The notes beneath the pieces were generated by a model. The model made no database searches and was not told the DNA's origin. It saw nothing but the letters and a program-made list of their open reading frames with translations. The translations under genes were made by a program, and so were the position numbers. Positions 17,455-26,713 of a DNA stretch of 64,000 nt are shown here, piece by piece. Each line of letters begins with the position of its first letter. The first letter of the stretch is position 1. Origin of the DNA: Brevundimonas sp. (GTDB lineage Bacteria; Pseudomonadota; Alphaproteobacteria; Caulobacterales; Caulobacteraceae); contig JAPZRF010000006.1 of the NCBI GenBank assembly GCA_027531145.1, positions 1 through 64,000 on the forward strand. The letters are read 5' to 3'.

Positions 17455-18854
17455 GCCACATACCCCGGCTTCAGGGACCGCAGGATCGGCTCCGCCTCGT
17501 CAAGTGACTTGCGGATAATCGACACCAGCTTATCGATCTCGGCATGGCTGATGATCAGGGGCGGGCAGCAGACGATGGTGTCGCGGATGCCGCGCACCAT
17601 CAGACCATTGGCGATGCAGCGGTCACGAACGATGGGGCCGGCCTCGCCTTCCTTGTCGAGGAATCGGAGATTGGTGCCGGGCTCGCGGACGATCTCGACG
17701 GCCCCGATCAGGCCCAGCGAGCGGGTCTCGCCGACCAGCGGATGGTCGTTCAGGGTGGCCAGGGCCTTGGCCAGATAAGGACCGGTATCCTCACGGGTAC
17801 GCTCGACCAGGCCCTCGCGCTCCATGATCTCGATGTTCTTCAGCGCCACGGCGCAGCAAGTCGGATGGCCCGAATAGGTAAAGCCGTGGATGAAGTCGCC
17901 GCCCTTTTCGCGCAGTTCCGCGACGATGTGGTCGGCGACGCCGACGGCACTGATCGGCAGGTAGCCGGACGACAGTCCCTTGGCCATGGCGATCATGTCG
18001 GGCTTGATGCCGTAATGCTGGTGACCGAACCACTGACCCAGACGCCCGTAGCCGCAAATCACCTCGTCACAGACCAGCAGGATGTCGTACTTGCGGCAGA
18101 GGGCCTCGACCGCTGGCCAGTAGCCGTCCGGCGGGATGATCACCCCGCCCGCGCCCTGCACCGGTTCGCCGATGAAGGCGGCGACGTTCTCGGGACCGAG
18201 CTCCACGATCTTGTCCTCGATCTCCTTGACCGCCCGGGCGCAGAAGTCCGCCCGGGCTTCGCCGAAGCCTTCCCCGAAATGATAGGGCTGCATCACGTGG
18301 TGGACGCCTGGGATCGGCAGGTCGCCCTGCACATGCATGTGCTTCATGCCGCCCAGCGACACCCCGGCCACAGTGGAGCCATGATAGGCGTTCCAGCGGC
18401 TGATGAAGGCGGTACGCTGCGGCTGGCCCTTCAGCTTCCAGTAGTGGCGCGCCAGACGGAAGATCGTGTCATTGGCCTCTGACCCAGACGAATTGTAGAA
18501 AACATGGGTCAGGTCGCCGCCCATCTTCTCTGCGATCTTGGCCGCCAGTCTGATCAGTGGCGGCGTCGCAGTCTTGAAGAAGGTATTGTAGTAGGGCAAC
18601 TCCAGCATCTGCTCATAGGCAGCTTCCGCCAGTTCCTTGCGGCCATAGCCGACATTCACGCACCACAGGCCCGCCATTCCGTCGAGGATCAGGTTGCCCT
18701 CACCGTCGTGGACATGCACGCCCTCGGCGCGGGTGATGATGCGGCTGCCACCCAGTCTGGCGATGACCTTGTGGTCAGCCTGGGCCGGCAGGTGATGAGC
18801 TAGGTCGAGGCGCTTGAGTTCGGCGATGTCGTGATTGCGGATCGGGGCGTTCAT
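17451..18854 (-). CDS. spuC: Putrescine:pyruvate aminotransferase-like class-III aminotransferase
   Basis: A 467-residue PLP enzyme of aminotransferase class III. The PLP lysine lies in AMAKGLSSGYLP, and LLVCDEVICGYGRLG holds the Asp that contacts the pyridine nitrogen. GLWCVNVGYGRKEL is a hallmark of the SpuC/omega-transaminase group. These enzymes move the amino group of putrescine (or GABA) to pyruvate, giving 4-aminobutanal. It is coupled by ATGA to both neighbours (PuuD upstream in sequence, PuuA downstream). Its presence gives the locus a direct transamination route beside the gamma-glutamyl route. The symbol follows the Pseudomonas homologue. Confidence 0.8.
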   Translation of the reverse strand: MNAPIRNHDIAELKRLDLAHHLPAQADHKVIARLGGSRIITRAEGVHVHDGEGNLILDGMAGLWCVNVGYGRKELAEAAYEQMLELPYYNTFFKTATPPLIRLAAKIAEKMGGDLTHVFYNSSGSEANDTIFRLARHYWKLKGQPQRTAFISRWNAYHGSTVAGVSLGGMKHMHVQGDLPIPGVHHVMQPYHFGEGFGEARADFCARAVKEIEDKIVELGPENVAAFIGEPVQGAGGVIIPPDGYWPAVEALCRKYDILLVCDEVICGYGRLGQWFGHQHYGIKPDMIAMAKGLSSGYLPISAVGVADHIVAELREKGGDFIHGFTYSGHPTCCAVALKNIEIMEREGLVERTREDTGPYLAKALATLNDHPLVGETRSLGLIGAVEIVREPGTNLRFLDKEGEAGPIVRDRCIANGLMVRGIRDTIVCCPPLIISHAEIDKLVSIIRKSLDEAEPILRSLKPGYVA

Positions 18855-19747
18855 TCCGGGCTACTCCTGGACTTGTCTTGTCCGCTGATCCCCGCGAAAG
18901 CGGTGATCCGGGCGATGTTTGGTTGTTCTGACCGGGCAAGCGCCGCCAGCCCGACTCGGGTCTCGCTCTCGCGAGGGATCAATGACGAGGGATTTGGCGG
19001 GACCATCGGTTCGCCCCTGAGAGCACGCCCGAACAGCTGGAAGAAGGTCTGGGACTGGGCGTTGGCGGCGGTCTGCCATTCCGGGTGCCACTGCACGGCC
19101 AGCAGCGGGGCACCGCTGACGGTAGCCGACACCGCCTCGACCACGCCGTCCGGAGCGCGAGCCTCGACCGTCAGGCCCTCGCCCAGCCGGTCGACTCCCT
19201 GATAGTGGACCGAATTGACCACGATCCGGTCCGCGCCAAAGACCTTCGACAGCACGCCACCGGGCGTAAGGTCGACCGGGTGCCTGTGGTCGAACATGCC
19301 GTTGAAGTCGACGTCGTCCGGCGCATGGTGGGGGATCAGCGCCTCGCTCGCAGCCATGTCGCGACGCAGGGTCCCGCCGAAGGCGACATTGATCTCCTGG
19401 AAGCCGCGGCAGATGCCGAACACCGGGCGGCCCAGGTCGAGCATGGCCTTGATCAGCTCGGTGGTCATGGTGTCGCGCGCGGCGTCGAACGGGCCCGGAG
19501 CGTCGCCGATCTCCTCGCCGTAAAGCGCCGGGACGAGGTTGGAGGGGCTGCCCGTCAGCATCAGCCCATCCAGCCGCGCTGCCACCTCGGAGGCCCTCAT
19601 CAGACCAGGCATGGACGGAACCAGCAACGCCGCTGCATCGGCATAACGCATGGTGCCGGCCACATATCGGTTCATGACTGCCTGGGCAGGCTCGATCCCG
19701 ACAGTGCGGGTGCAGCAGATAATGCCGGCGACGGGACGGGCGCTCAC
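18851..19747 (-). CDS. puuD: Gamma-glutamyl-GABA hydrolase, class-I glutamine amidotransferase fold
   Basis: A 298-residue hydrolase of the PuuD/peptidase C26 family. The nucleophile Cys lies in FGICRGFQEINV (C113) and the catalytic His in VQWHPEW (H221). It splits gamma-glutamyl-GABA into glutamate and GABA at the end of the Puu pathway. The start is GTG 19747, four bases after the ATPase gene stop. The C-terminal end overlaps the aminotransferase start (ATGA). Length and motifs are normal for the family apart from a Ser/Pro-rich tail of about 40 residues, which may simply be an extension. Confidence 0.88.
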   Translation of the reverse strand: MSARPVAGIICCTRTVGIEPAQAVMNRYVAGTMRYADAAALLVPSMPGLMRASEVAARLDGLMLTGSPSNLVPALYGEEIGDAPGPFDAARDTMTTELIKAMLDLGRPVFGICRGFQEINVAFGGTLRRDMAASEALIPHHAPDDVDFNGMFDHRHPVDLTPGGVLSKVFGADRIVVNSVHYQGVDRLGEGLTVEARAPDGVVEAVSATVSGAPLLAVQWHPEWQTAANAQSQTFFQLFGRALRGEPMVPPNPSSLIPRESETRVGLAALARSEQPNIARITAFAGISGQDKSRSSPE

Positions 19748-19751
19748 GGGA

Positions 19752-20873
19752 TCAGCTCAGCAGGATGGCGGGCGAGCAGGCGTGCCAGCACAGCCAGACC
19801 GTCTCGCCCAGCTTGAAGTCTTCCTGGTCCCAGCGCGTCAGGTTGGAGCGGTGCACCTTGACCCGTCGACCGCCAGCGATCTCGACCTCATAGACCGACG
19901 AACCGCCCAGATAGGCCTCGTGGGTGATGACGCCGGCCACGGCATTGGTGCCCTTGGGCGCATCCCCGAGATTGGGTGGCTCATCGCTGTCCTTCTTGTG
20001 CAGTTCGATCTTCTCGGGCCGGATCGCCGCCCAGGCAGTGCCGCCGCGCGGCCCCGTGACCCCGTGGTCGAGGAAGATGTCGACCGGCATATCCGGCGAG
20101 CGGATCACCGCATGGCTGGGCTCGTCCACCGCCAGAACGCCCTCGAACAGATTCACGCTGCCGATGAAATCGGCGACGAAGCGGCTGTTGGGGAATTCGT
20201 AGAGATCGTTGGGCGTGGCGACCTGCTGCAGCACGCCACGGTTCATCACCGCGCAGCGGCTGGCCAGGGCCAGGGCCTCGTCCTGGTCGTGGGTGACCAT
20301 GATGAAGGTGATGCCAACCTTCTCCTGCAGGGTGCAGAGCTCTGTGCGCATCTGTTCGCGCAGCTTGGCATCCAGGGCCGACAGCGGCTCATCCAGCAGC
20401 AGAACGCGAGGCCGCTTGACCAGGGCCCGGGCCAGGGCGACGCGCTGACGCTGGCCGCCGGACAGCTGGTCAGGCTTGCGCCCGCCGAGGCCGACCAGTT
20501 GCACCAGCTCCAGGGCTTCCTCAACCCGCCGGGCCCGCTCGGCGGCCGGCACGCGGTCTACCTTGAGCCCATAGGTGACATTGTCGGCGACCGTCATGTG
20601 CGGGAACACGGCATAGGACTGGAACACCATGTTCACCGTCCGCTTGTTCGGGGGCACGGTCGAGACATCCTCACCGTCGATCAGGATCCGGCCCTCGGTC
20701 GGAGTCTCGAAGCCCGCCAGCATCCGCAGCAGCGTGGTCTTGCCGCAACCCGACGGTCCGAGCAGCGAGAAGAACTCCCCCTCCTCGACCGACAGCGAGA
20801 CATTGTCGACCGCCACCATCTTGCCGAAGCGCTTGGTGACGTTTTCGAAGGTGATGATGGGTTGCTTGGTCAC
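19752..20873 (-). CDS. potG: Polyamine ABC transporter ATP-binding protein
   Basis: A 373-residue ABC ATPase with Walker A GPSGCGKTT, signature LSGGQRQRVALARAL, Walker B VLLLDEPLSALD and the switch His in MVTHDQDEAL. A C-terminal TOBE-like domain follows, as in PotA/PotG. It powers import by the two permeases encoded immediately upstream in the transcript. The start is GTG 20873 and overlaps the permease stop (GTGA). PotG is preferred because the neighbouring genes are putrescine-degradation enzymes, but PotA-type (spermidine) cannot be excluded from sequence. Confidence 0.88.
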   Translation of the reverse strand: MTKQPIITFENVTKRFGKMVAVDNVSLSVEEGEFFSLLGPSGCGKTTLLRMLAGFETPTEGRILIDGEDVSTVPPNKRTVNMVFQSYAVFPHMTVADNVTYGLKVDRVPAAERARRVEEALELVQLVGLGGRKPDQLSGGQRQRVALARALVKRPRVLLLDEPLSALDAKLREQMRTELCTLQEKVGITFIMVTHDQDEALALASRCAVMNRGVLQQVATPNDLYEFPNSRFVADFIGSVNLFEGVLAVDEPSHAVIRSPDMPVDIFLDHGVTGPRGGTAWAAIRPEKIELHKKDSDEPPNLGDAPKGTNAVAGVITHEAYLGGSSVYEVEIAGGRRVKVHRSNLTRWDQEDFKLGETVWLCWHACSPAILLS

Positions 20874-21727
20874 GATTTCTCTCCCCCATGGCCGGCCGTC
20901 GCTGCGGAAGTCCCCTGCAGCTTCAGCGCCACGGCCGTCAGGATCACGGTCAGCACAATCAGGATGGTCGAGGCCGCATTGACTTCCGGCGTCACCGAGA
21001 AGCGGACCATCGAATAGACCTTCACCGGGAAGGTCACCGTATCGGGACCGGCGGTGAAGAAGGTGATGACGAAGTCGTCGAGGCTGAGCGTAAAGGCCAG
21101 CAGGGCTCCCGCCACCAGGGACGGGGCCATATGCGGCAGAATCACGTCGCGGATGGTCCGGAACTCGCCGGCCCCGAGGTCGCGAGCGGCCTCCTCCATC
21201 TCGCGGTTGAAACTGCTCATCCGCGCCCGCACCACCACCGCCACAAAGGGGAAACAGAACGAGACGTGGGCGATGATGATGGCCCCCAGATTCAGGGGCC
21301 AGCCCAGGCCTTGGGGCCAGGGCAGGACCTTGGCGAAGAATACCAGCATGGCCACGCCCATGCAGATCTCGGGCACAACAATGGGCAGGGCCAGGGCTCC
21401 GTCGACCGCCGGCTTTCCCGGGAACCGGAATCGCCAGAGCGCCAGGGCGATCATTGCACCAAGGACGACGCTGAGCACGGTCGAGACCGCAGCAATGGTC
21501 AGGCTGTTGCCGAACGCCTCGATCAGACCGTCATTGTTCAGAGCCTTCTCGTAGTATTTGAGTGTGAAGCCCTTCCAGACGATGTTGCGCCGGCTGTCAT
21601 TGAAGCTGAAGGCCATCAGGGCGATCAGCGGCGCGTAGAGGAAGATGAAGACGGCCGCCAGCCAGGCCTGCATCTGCCAGCGGCGCAGGTATTCCAGCGG
21701 TCCAGGCGCGCTGCGCTTGGCCATCAC
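20870..21727 (-). CDS. potI: Polyamine ABC transporter permease (PotI/PotC type)
   Basis: A 285-residue inner-membrane permease with six hydrophobic segments and the EAA loop EEAARDLGAGEFRTIRDVIL that docks to the ATPase. The order binding protein, PotH-type, PotI-type, ATPase is standard for putrescine importers, although here the binding-protein gene is first in the transcript and separated by an inverted-repeat region. The start overlaps the upstream permease stop by TGATG, and the end overlaps the ATPase GTG, so the transporter subunits are translationally coupled. Confidence 0.87.
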   Translation of the reverse strand: MMAKRSAPGPLEYLRRWQMQAWLAAVFIFLYAPLIALMAFSFNDSRRNIVWKGFTLKYYEKALNNDGLIEAFGNSLTIAAVSTVLSVVLGAMIALALWRFRFPGKPAVDGALALPIVVPEICMGVAMLVFFAKVLPWPQGLGWPLNLGAIIIAHVSFCFPFVAVVVRARMSSFNREMEEAARDLGAGEFRTIRDVILPHMAPSLVAGALLAFTLSLDDFVITFFTAGPDTVTFPVKVYSMVRFSVTPEVNAASTILIVLTVILTAVALKLQGTSAATAGHGGEKS

Positions 21728-22650
21728 CTCGCCTCCGGGGTTTTGCGGGACAGCACCGCGTGGATCGCGATGGCGATGAAGGTCATGTACATCAGCAGGA
21801 AGGACATGGCCGCGCCGAACGGCCAGTCATTGGCGCGCTTGAACTGGCGCTCGATGACATTGGCGATCATCTGGCTGTCGGGTCCGCCCAGCAGGTCAGG
21901 CGTCAGATAGGCCCCGAGGGCGGGAATGAAGGTGATCAGAACGCCCGAGGCGATGCCCGACAGAGCCAGGGGCACAACGATCTTGAAAAGGGTCCGCACG
22001 TGCCCTGCGCCCAGGTCGAGGCTGGCCTCCAGCAGCGACTTGTCCAGCCGGTCGAGGGCTGCATAGAGCGGCAGCACCATGAACGGCAGATGGACGTAGA
22101 TCAGGCCCAGGATGACCGCGAAATTGTTATGCAGCAGCTCCAGAGGCTGGAAATCGCCCAGGGGCTGCAGGCCCAGCAGGGCCGCGATCGTGCCGCCGCC
22201 CTCCCAGAGCCACTCCAAGCCCATGTTCACATAGCCCTCCGTCCGCAGCACAGCGATCAGGGCATAGGTGCGGATCAGAAGGTTCGTCCAGAAGGGCAGC
22301 ATGATGAGCAGCAACAGCCAGGTCTTGGCCTGGTCGGACGCAAAGGTGATGGCCAGGGCGACCGGGAAGCCGATCACCAGGCACAGGCCGGTGACGATCG
22401 CCGCCACCCAGGCCGACTTGATGAAGATTTTCAGGTAAAGCGGCTCTATCGCCCGGGCGTAGTTCTTGAACGTGCCAGTGATGGCGATGTCGGTCAGGCC
22501 GTCATTGTGGCCGAAGCTGTAGGCCCATATGATCGCCAGCGGCACCAGGAAGAACAGCACCAGCCAGAACAGCGGCGGGACCAGCGCAGCTGCGAAGACT
22601 GCCTTGGACTCTTTCCAGCTCTGCTCCATGGGACCGTTCCTCTTCTCCAT
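21724..22650 (-). CDS. potH: Polyamine ABC transporter permease (PotH/PotB type)
   Basis: A 308-residue membrane permease of the PotB/PotH group, with an N-terminal helix (AALVPPLFWLVLFFLVPLAI), further transmembrane segments and an EAA-type loop (LLEASLDLGAGHVRTLFKIV). It forms the heterodimeric channel with the next gene product. Two starts are possible: ATG 22650, very close to a G-run, and ATG 22629 with GAGGAA upstream; I list the longer one. It is the first transporter gene after the inverted repeat at 22651-22776. Confidence 0.87.
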   Translation of the reverse strand: MEKRNGPMEQSWKESKAVFAAALVPPLFWLVLFFLVPLAIIWAYSFGHNDGLTDIAITGTFKNYARAIEPLYLKIFIKSAWVAAIVTGLCLVIGFPVALAITFASDQAKTWLLLLIMLPFWTNLLIRTYALIAVLRTEGYVNMGLEWLWEGGGTIAALLGLQPLGDFQPLELLHNNFAVILGLIYVHLPFMVLPLYAALDRLDKSLLEASLDLGAGHVRTLFKIVVPLALSGIASGVLITFIPALGAYLTPDLLGGPDSQMIANVIERQFKRANDWPFGAAMSFLLMYMTFIAIAIHAVLSRKTPEAR

Positions 22651-22776
22651 TCCCCCCTTGATGGGGGAAGGGCGGGGCTAGGGGTGAACACGTTTCGAGA
22701 CGGGGAGAGGCGAGCGTGAAGCCCGCCGACGGTGTCACCCTCATCCCCGCCCCCTCCTCCACCTGGGGGAAGGGAG
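22651..22776. repeat. REP-like inverted repeat between binding-protein and permease genes
   Basis: GGGCGGGGCTAGGGGTGA (22670-22687) is largely complementary to TCACCCTCATCCCCGCCC (22735-22752), giving an imperfect long hairpin. A small CCCCC-TTGAT-GGGGG hairpin flanks it on the left. Similar GC-rich palindromic units with CACCCTCATCCCC cores are dispersed in alphaproteobacterial intergenic regions (REP/MITE-like). Lying after the binding-protein gene, it could stabilise that upstream message, as REP elements do after abundant periplasmic binding proteins. No T-run follows, so it is not a classical terminator. Confidence 0.6.
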
Positions 22777-22785
22777 GAGGGCCTC

Positions 22786-23883
22786 TTAAGCTGCCCGGAC
22801 CCGCGTGATGACTTCCTCGTATTCGCTGGCCTTTTCGGCACCCTCAAAGGCCCCGTACTCGCAATTGGCCATGATCTCGGGGGGTGGGAAGATAACCGGA
22901 TTGTTCTTGTAGTCTTCCGGCATCAGCGCCTTGGCCGCGGCATTGGGGGTCGGATAGAGGATCGTCCTCGAGATCTCCGCCCCGGCCTCGGCATCCAGCA
23001 GATAGTTGATGAAGTTGTGCGCGTTCAGGGGACGCGGTGCGCCCTTCGGGATACACAGGTTATCTGAGTTGATAAGACTGCCTTCCTTGGGGACGACAAA
23101 GCCAACGTCATCGTCTTCCTTCATTAGCTGGGCGATGTCGCCATTATATTCAAGTACCAGATCCACCTCGCCCGAAGCCAGCATGTCCTGGCCGTTGTCG
23201 TCGTGGAAGGCCTTCACAAACCGCTTCTGCTTGATCAGCATCTGCTCGATCTCGGCGACGAGCTCTGGCGGGATGTTGTTGACGCTGTGGCCCTTGTACT
23301 TGGCGGCCAGGCGGATAAGGTCGGCGCTTTCAGACAGCAGGGCGATCTTGCCGGCGTACTGGTTGCTGTCGAACAGATACTTCCAGCTGTCCGGCACGCC
23401 CCTCACCCTGCTCTTGCGATAGCCAATGCCGAGCACCAGCCAGGTATAGGGCATTGAAAACTTCCGGCCCTGGTCATAGTCCGGGTTCATGAAGGCCGGA
23501 TCGATGTTCCTCAGATTCGGGATCTTGCTGTGATCCAGTGACTCCAGCAGGCCGGCCTGGCCCATGCGGGTCACGAACTCGTTGGACGGCACGATCACGT
23601 CGAAGCCCGGGTTGCCGGCCTTCAGCTTGGCGAACAGTTCGTCATTGGTCGCGAACAGGCTCATACTCACATCGACGCCGGTAGCCGTCTTGAAGTCGGC
23701 CAGGGTCGTCTCGCCGATATAGGTGTCCCAGTTGTAGAAGTTCAGCTTGGCTTCTTCGCCGCCCGCCCCGGCCGGCGCAGCCGCCCTTGGGCTGCAGGCA
23801 GTGAAGGTCAGGCCGACAGCGGCGGCCCCGGTCGCCGCCAGCAGAGAGCGCCGGTTCATGGCGCGGTGCGTGATGATGGTCAT
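22786..23883 (-). CDS. potF: Periplasmic polyamine-binding protein, probable Tat lipoprotein
   Basis: About 365 residues of the spermidine/putrescine-binding family. The mature part begins LNFYNWDTYIGETTLADF, the family's characteristic start, and it carries DVIVPSNEFV and NSDNLCIPKGAPRPLNAH later. The leader MNRRSLLAATGAAAVGLTF-TAC combines a twin-arginine motif with a lipobox-type Cys, so the protein is probably exported folded and lipid-anchored. I favour ATG 23883; an ATG at 23901 is also open. It captures putrescine or spermidine for the permease pair downstream. Confidence 0.88.
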   Translation of the reverse strand: MTIITHRAMNRRSLLAATGAAAVGLTFTACSPRAAAPAGAGGEEAKLNFYNWDTYIGETTLADFKTATGVDVSMSLFATNDELFAKLKAGNPGFDVIVPSNEFVTRMGQAGLLESLDHSKIPNLRNIDPAFMNPDYDQGRKFSMPYTWLVLGIGYRKSRVRGVPDSWKYLFDSNQYAGKIALLSESADLIRLAAKYKGHSVNNIPPELVAEIEQMLIKQKRFVKAFHDDNGQDMLASGEVDLVLEYNGDIAQLMKEDDDVGFVVPKEGSLINSDNLCIPKGAPRPLNAHNFINYLLDAEAGAEISRTILYPTPNAAAKALMPEDYKNNPVIFPPPEIMANCEYGAFEGAEKASEYEEVITRVRAA

Positions 23884-23963
23884 GATCTCTAATCTCCCCA
23901 ATCTGTTCCATCAAATGCCGACTTCCATCGGCGCAAGGTTCAAGCTGTCTTCGCGCATCGTGG

Positions 23964-25349
23964 TCACGCGTTACGCAGGTACCAATCGAAATCGAGGCTG
24001 GTGACGGCCTCGAAGAAGCGCGCCTGTTCAGTGCGCTTGACCGAGACAAACATGTTTACGAAACGGTCGCCAAGATAATCGCGCAGCACCGTGGACTGAT
24101 CGAAAAGGTCAACCGCCGAGAACCAGTTGGCCGGCAGACGATACGTCTCCCTGGCCGCCACCGCGTAGCCGTCGCCAACCACGGCAGGACCGGGGTCCAG
24201 CTTCCGGATCAGGCCATGATGAGCACTGGCCAGCACTACGGCCATGACCAGATAGGGGTTGCCGTCCGCCCCGGCGACGCGGTGTTCGACATGGCGGGTC
24301 GGGGCCGGGCCGGCCGGAATGCGCAGGGAGACCGTCCGGTTGTTGACCCCCCAGGTCGCCGCGACCGGCGCATAGGAATTGGCCTTGAACCGGCGATAGC
24401 TGTTGGCATTGGGAGCCAGGATCGCCATGCCCTCGCCCAGCAGGGCCTTCATGCCGCCGATCGCGTGGCGCAGCAACGGCGAGCCTTCCGGATCCTCGTC
24501 GGCGCAGAGATTGTTGCCGTTCGCGTCATTGAAGCTGACATGGACGTGGAAGCCGTTACCCGCCCGGTCCGACCAGGGCTTGGCCATGAAGGTGGCCTCG
24601 CAGCCGTGACGCAGGGCCAACCCCTTGGCCATGCGCTTGAAGAGCAGGGCGTCGTCGCAAGCGCGCAGTGCGTCGGGCTTGTGCTTGAGGGTCAGCTCGA
24701 CCTGGCTGGGCGCGAACTCGGAAATGGCCCCTTCCAGCGGTACGCCGATCACATCGGCGGTCGCCCAGAGCTCCCGCAGGAAGGGCGCGATCGACTCCAG
24801 CTCGGGAAGCCCATAAACTTCGATTCCTTGTGGCCGCTGACCGGTCTGCATCGACCTCGCCGGTTGCAGATCGCCGTCGGCGGTGCGTTCGGTATCGACC
24901 AGATAGTATTCCAGCTCGCAGGCGGCGACCGGCGTCAGGCCGTCGGCCGCATAGCGATCCAGCACCCGCTGCAGCACGTGGCGCGGATCGAGGTCGTTGG
25001 GCGTGCCGTCCAGCTCATAGAGCGACAGCATGACCTGGGCCATGTCATCGCCCAGCCAGGGGGCCAGGGTCAGGGTTCCGGGCACCGGGCGGGCCCGGCG
25101 GTCGGCGTCACCATCTTCCCAAACGAGGCCCGTCTCCTCGCAGTCCGCACCCCGCGTATCTACCACCAGGATCGAGCCGGGCAGGAAGCGGCCATAGTCA
25201 TAGATGGCTTGCAGTTCGTGCACGCGCAGGCGCTTGCCGCGCGGCACGCCGGTCATGCTGGTGAAGAAAACGTCGACAAACTTCACCTGCGGATGAGCCG
25301 CGAGAAAGTCTCGGCATTCCCGGGGATCGGCAACCATGGGATGGCTCAT
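23964..25349 (-). CDS. PuuA-like gamma-glutamylpolyamine synthetase (copy 2)
   Basis: A 461-residue glutamine-synthetase-like ligase, only moderately similar to copy 1 at 16054-17454. Motifs are CELEYYL, FMAKPWSDRAGNGFHVHVS (catalytic region), NANSYRRFK and VEHRVAGADGNPYLVMA. It lacks the N-terminal extension of copy 1. The start overlaps the upstream aminotransferase stop by ATGA. It presumably glutamylates a second amine, or acts as the primary PuuA. The two copies flank the transporter genes. Which of the two uses putrescine cannot be told from the sequence. Confidence 0.8.
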   Translation of the reverse strand: MSHPMVADPRECRDFLAAHPQVKFVDVFFTSMTGVPRGKRLRVHELQAIYDYGRFLPGSILVVDTRGADCEETGLVWEDGDADRRARPVPGTLTLAPWLGDDMAQVMLSLYELDGTPNDLDPRHVLQRVLDRYAADGLTPVAACELEYYLVDTERTADGDLQPARSMQTGQRPQGIEVYGLPELESIAPFLRELWATADVIGVPLEGAISEFAPSQVELTLKHKPDALRACDDALLFKRMAKGLALRHGCEATFMAKPWSDRAGNGFHVHVSFNDANGNNLCADEDPEGSPLLRHAIGGMKALLGEGMAILAPNANSYRRFKANSYAPVAATWGVNNRTVSLRIPAGPAPTRHVEHRVAGADGNPYLVMAVVLASAHHGLIRKLDPGPAVVGDGYAVAARETYRLPANWFSAVDLFDQSTVLRDYLGDRFVNMFVSVKRTEQARFFEAVTSLDFDWYLRNA

Positions 25350-26713
25350 GCGGTCAGGCCCTCAAGCGCTCCGGCAAAGCCGTCGATCGCCGTGACCAAC
25401 CGGTCGATCGACGCATCTTCGGTGACCGGAGACACCAGCATCATGTTGTGAAAGGGGGCGATGAGGACGCCCCGGTTGATCAGCCACAGATGAAGGGCGG
25501 CCAGAAGCTCATGGTCCAGGGCCTTGCGCATCTGGGCGGCGTTTCTCGGCAAAGGATCGGCGAAAACCAGCTCGACTCGCGCCCCGACATGGGCCACCGA
25601 CCACGGCAGCTCCCGGGCAGAGATCACCCGGCGCAGACCGGCCACCAGACGCTCCGCCCCGGCCAGCATCCGGGCGTAGGCCGCGTCGGTCATAACCTCG
25701 GCCAGCATGGCCCGCATCGCGGCCATGGCCAGGGCGTTGCCGGACAGGGTCGTACCGATGCCCGACTGCCCCGGGCCGATCCGGGCCTGGGCGGCATCCA
25801 TCCGCGCCGAGAGTTCTGCGGTGACTCCCCATGCCGCCGCCGGGACGCCCCCAGCGATGGCCTTGCCGACCACGAAGACATCAGGCTGCAGGTCGTGCAG
25901 GCGGGTATAGCCGCCGGGACCGCTCGACAGGGTGTGGGTCTCGTCCAGGACCAGCAGGGTTCCGGCCGCCCGGGTCAGGGACCGCAGGGCTTCATGAAAC
26001 CCTTCGTCCGGCAGGATCATGCCGCAATTGGTCATCACCGGCTCGGCCAGCACAGCGGCGACATCGCCCGGGGCGAGCGCGGCTTCCAGGGCGGCGAGGT
26101 CGTTGAAGGGTACGACGCGGGTTGTCGGCGTAAGGTCGTGAACCTGGCCGACCAGCCCCGGCTTCATGACCGCCTGGCCGTCCTTCAGGACCACGAAGGC
26201 ATCCTCGACCATGCCGTGGTAGCAGCCATCGAAGACCAGGATCACCGGTCGGTCTGTCACCGCCCGCGCCCAGCGGATCACCGCCCGGTTGGCGTCACTG
26301 GCGGTCGTGGCGACCTGCCAGAGCGGCAAGCCGAAACGCTCGGCAAGCAGCCGACCAACCATGACCGAGGTGGCCGTCGGCAGCATGAAGCCCGCGCCGC
26401 GCCGGACCTGGTCGGCAACGGTCGCCACGACCGAAGCATCCCCATGGCCGAACATCGAGGGCGTGTCGCCAAGACAGAAGTCGTCATAGAGCCGGCCGTC
26501 GACATCGGTGATCTGGGCCCCTGCACCCTGGGCCACAAAGATCGGCGTCGGGCTGGCCCAGTCGTTCATCCAGTGCAGCGGAGCGCCACCGCGCCAGACC
26601 TGGGTCGACTGGCTCGCCATGGCAACACTGCGCGGATGGTCGGCTCGAAAGCGTTCGGCTTCAGCCTGGAGCAGGTCGTCAAGCGTCGGAGTGTCGGCCC
26701 GTTCGGGATTCAT
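25346..26713 (-). CDS. Class-III aminotransferase, HemL-like subgroup
   Basis: A 455-residue PLP enzyme related to glutamate-1-semialdehyde aminomutase and other class-III transaminases. The likely PLP lysine is in VVGKAIAGGVPAAAWG, the Asp region is LLVLDETHTLSSGPGG, and the phosphate-binding region is in ATTASDANRAVIRWAR, where the usual SG-E-A is replaced. The start ATG 26713 overlaps the upstream aldehyde dehydrogenase stop (ATGA); an earlier ATG at 26734 would extend into that gene. Within a polyamine operon it may transaminate GABA or an amino-aldehyde. The divergent active-site sequence makes the substrate uncertain, and hemL itself is unlikely here. Confidence 0.7.
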   Translation of the reverse strand: MNPERADTPTLDDLLQAEAERFRADHPRSVAMASQSTQVWRGGAPLHWMNDWASPTPIFVAQGAGAQITDVDGRLYDDFCLGDTPSMFGHGDASVVATVADQVRRGAGFMLPTATSVMVGRLLAERFGLPLWQVATTASDANRAVIRWARAVTDRPVILVFDGCYHGMVEDAFVVLKDGQAVMKPGLVGQVHDLTPTTRVVPFNDLAALEAALAPGDVAAVLAEPVMTNCGMILPDEGFHEALRSLTRAAGTLLVLDETHTLSSGPGGYTRLHDLQPDVFVVGKAIAGGVPAAAWGVTAELSARMDAAQARIGPGQSGIGTTLSGNALAMAAMRAMLAEVMTDAAYARMLAGAERLVAGLRRVISARELPWSVAHVGARVELVFADPLPRNAAQMRKALDHELLAALHLWLINRGVLIAPFHNMMLVSPVTEDASIDRLVTAIDGFAGALEGLTA

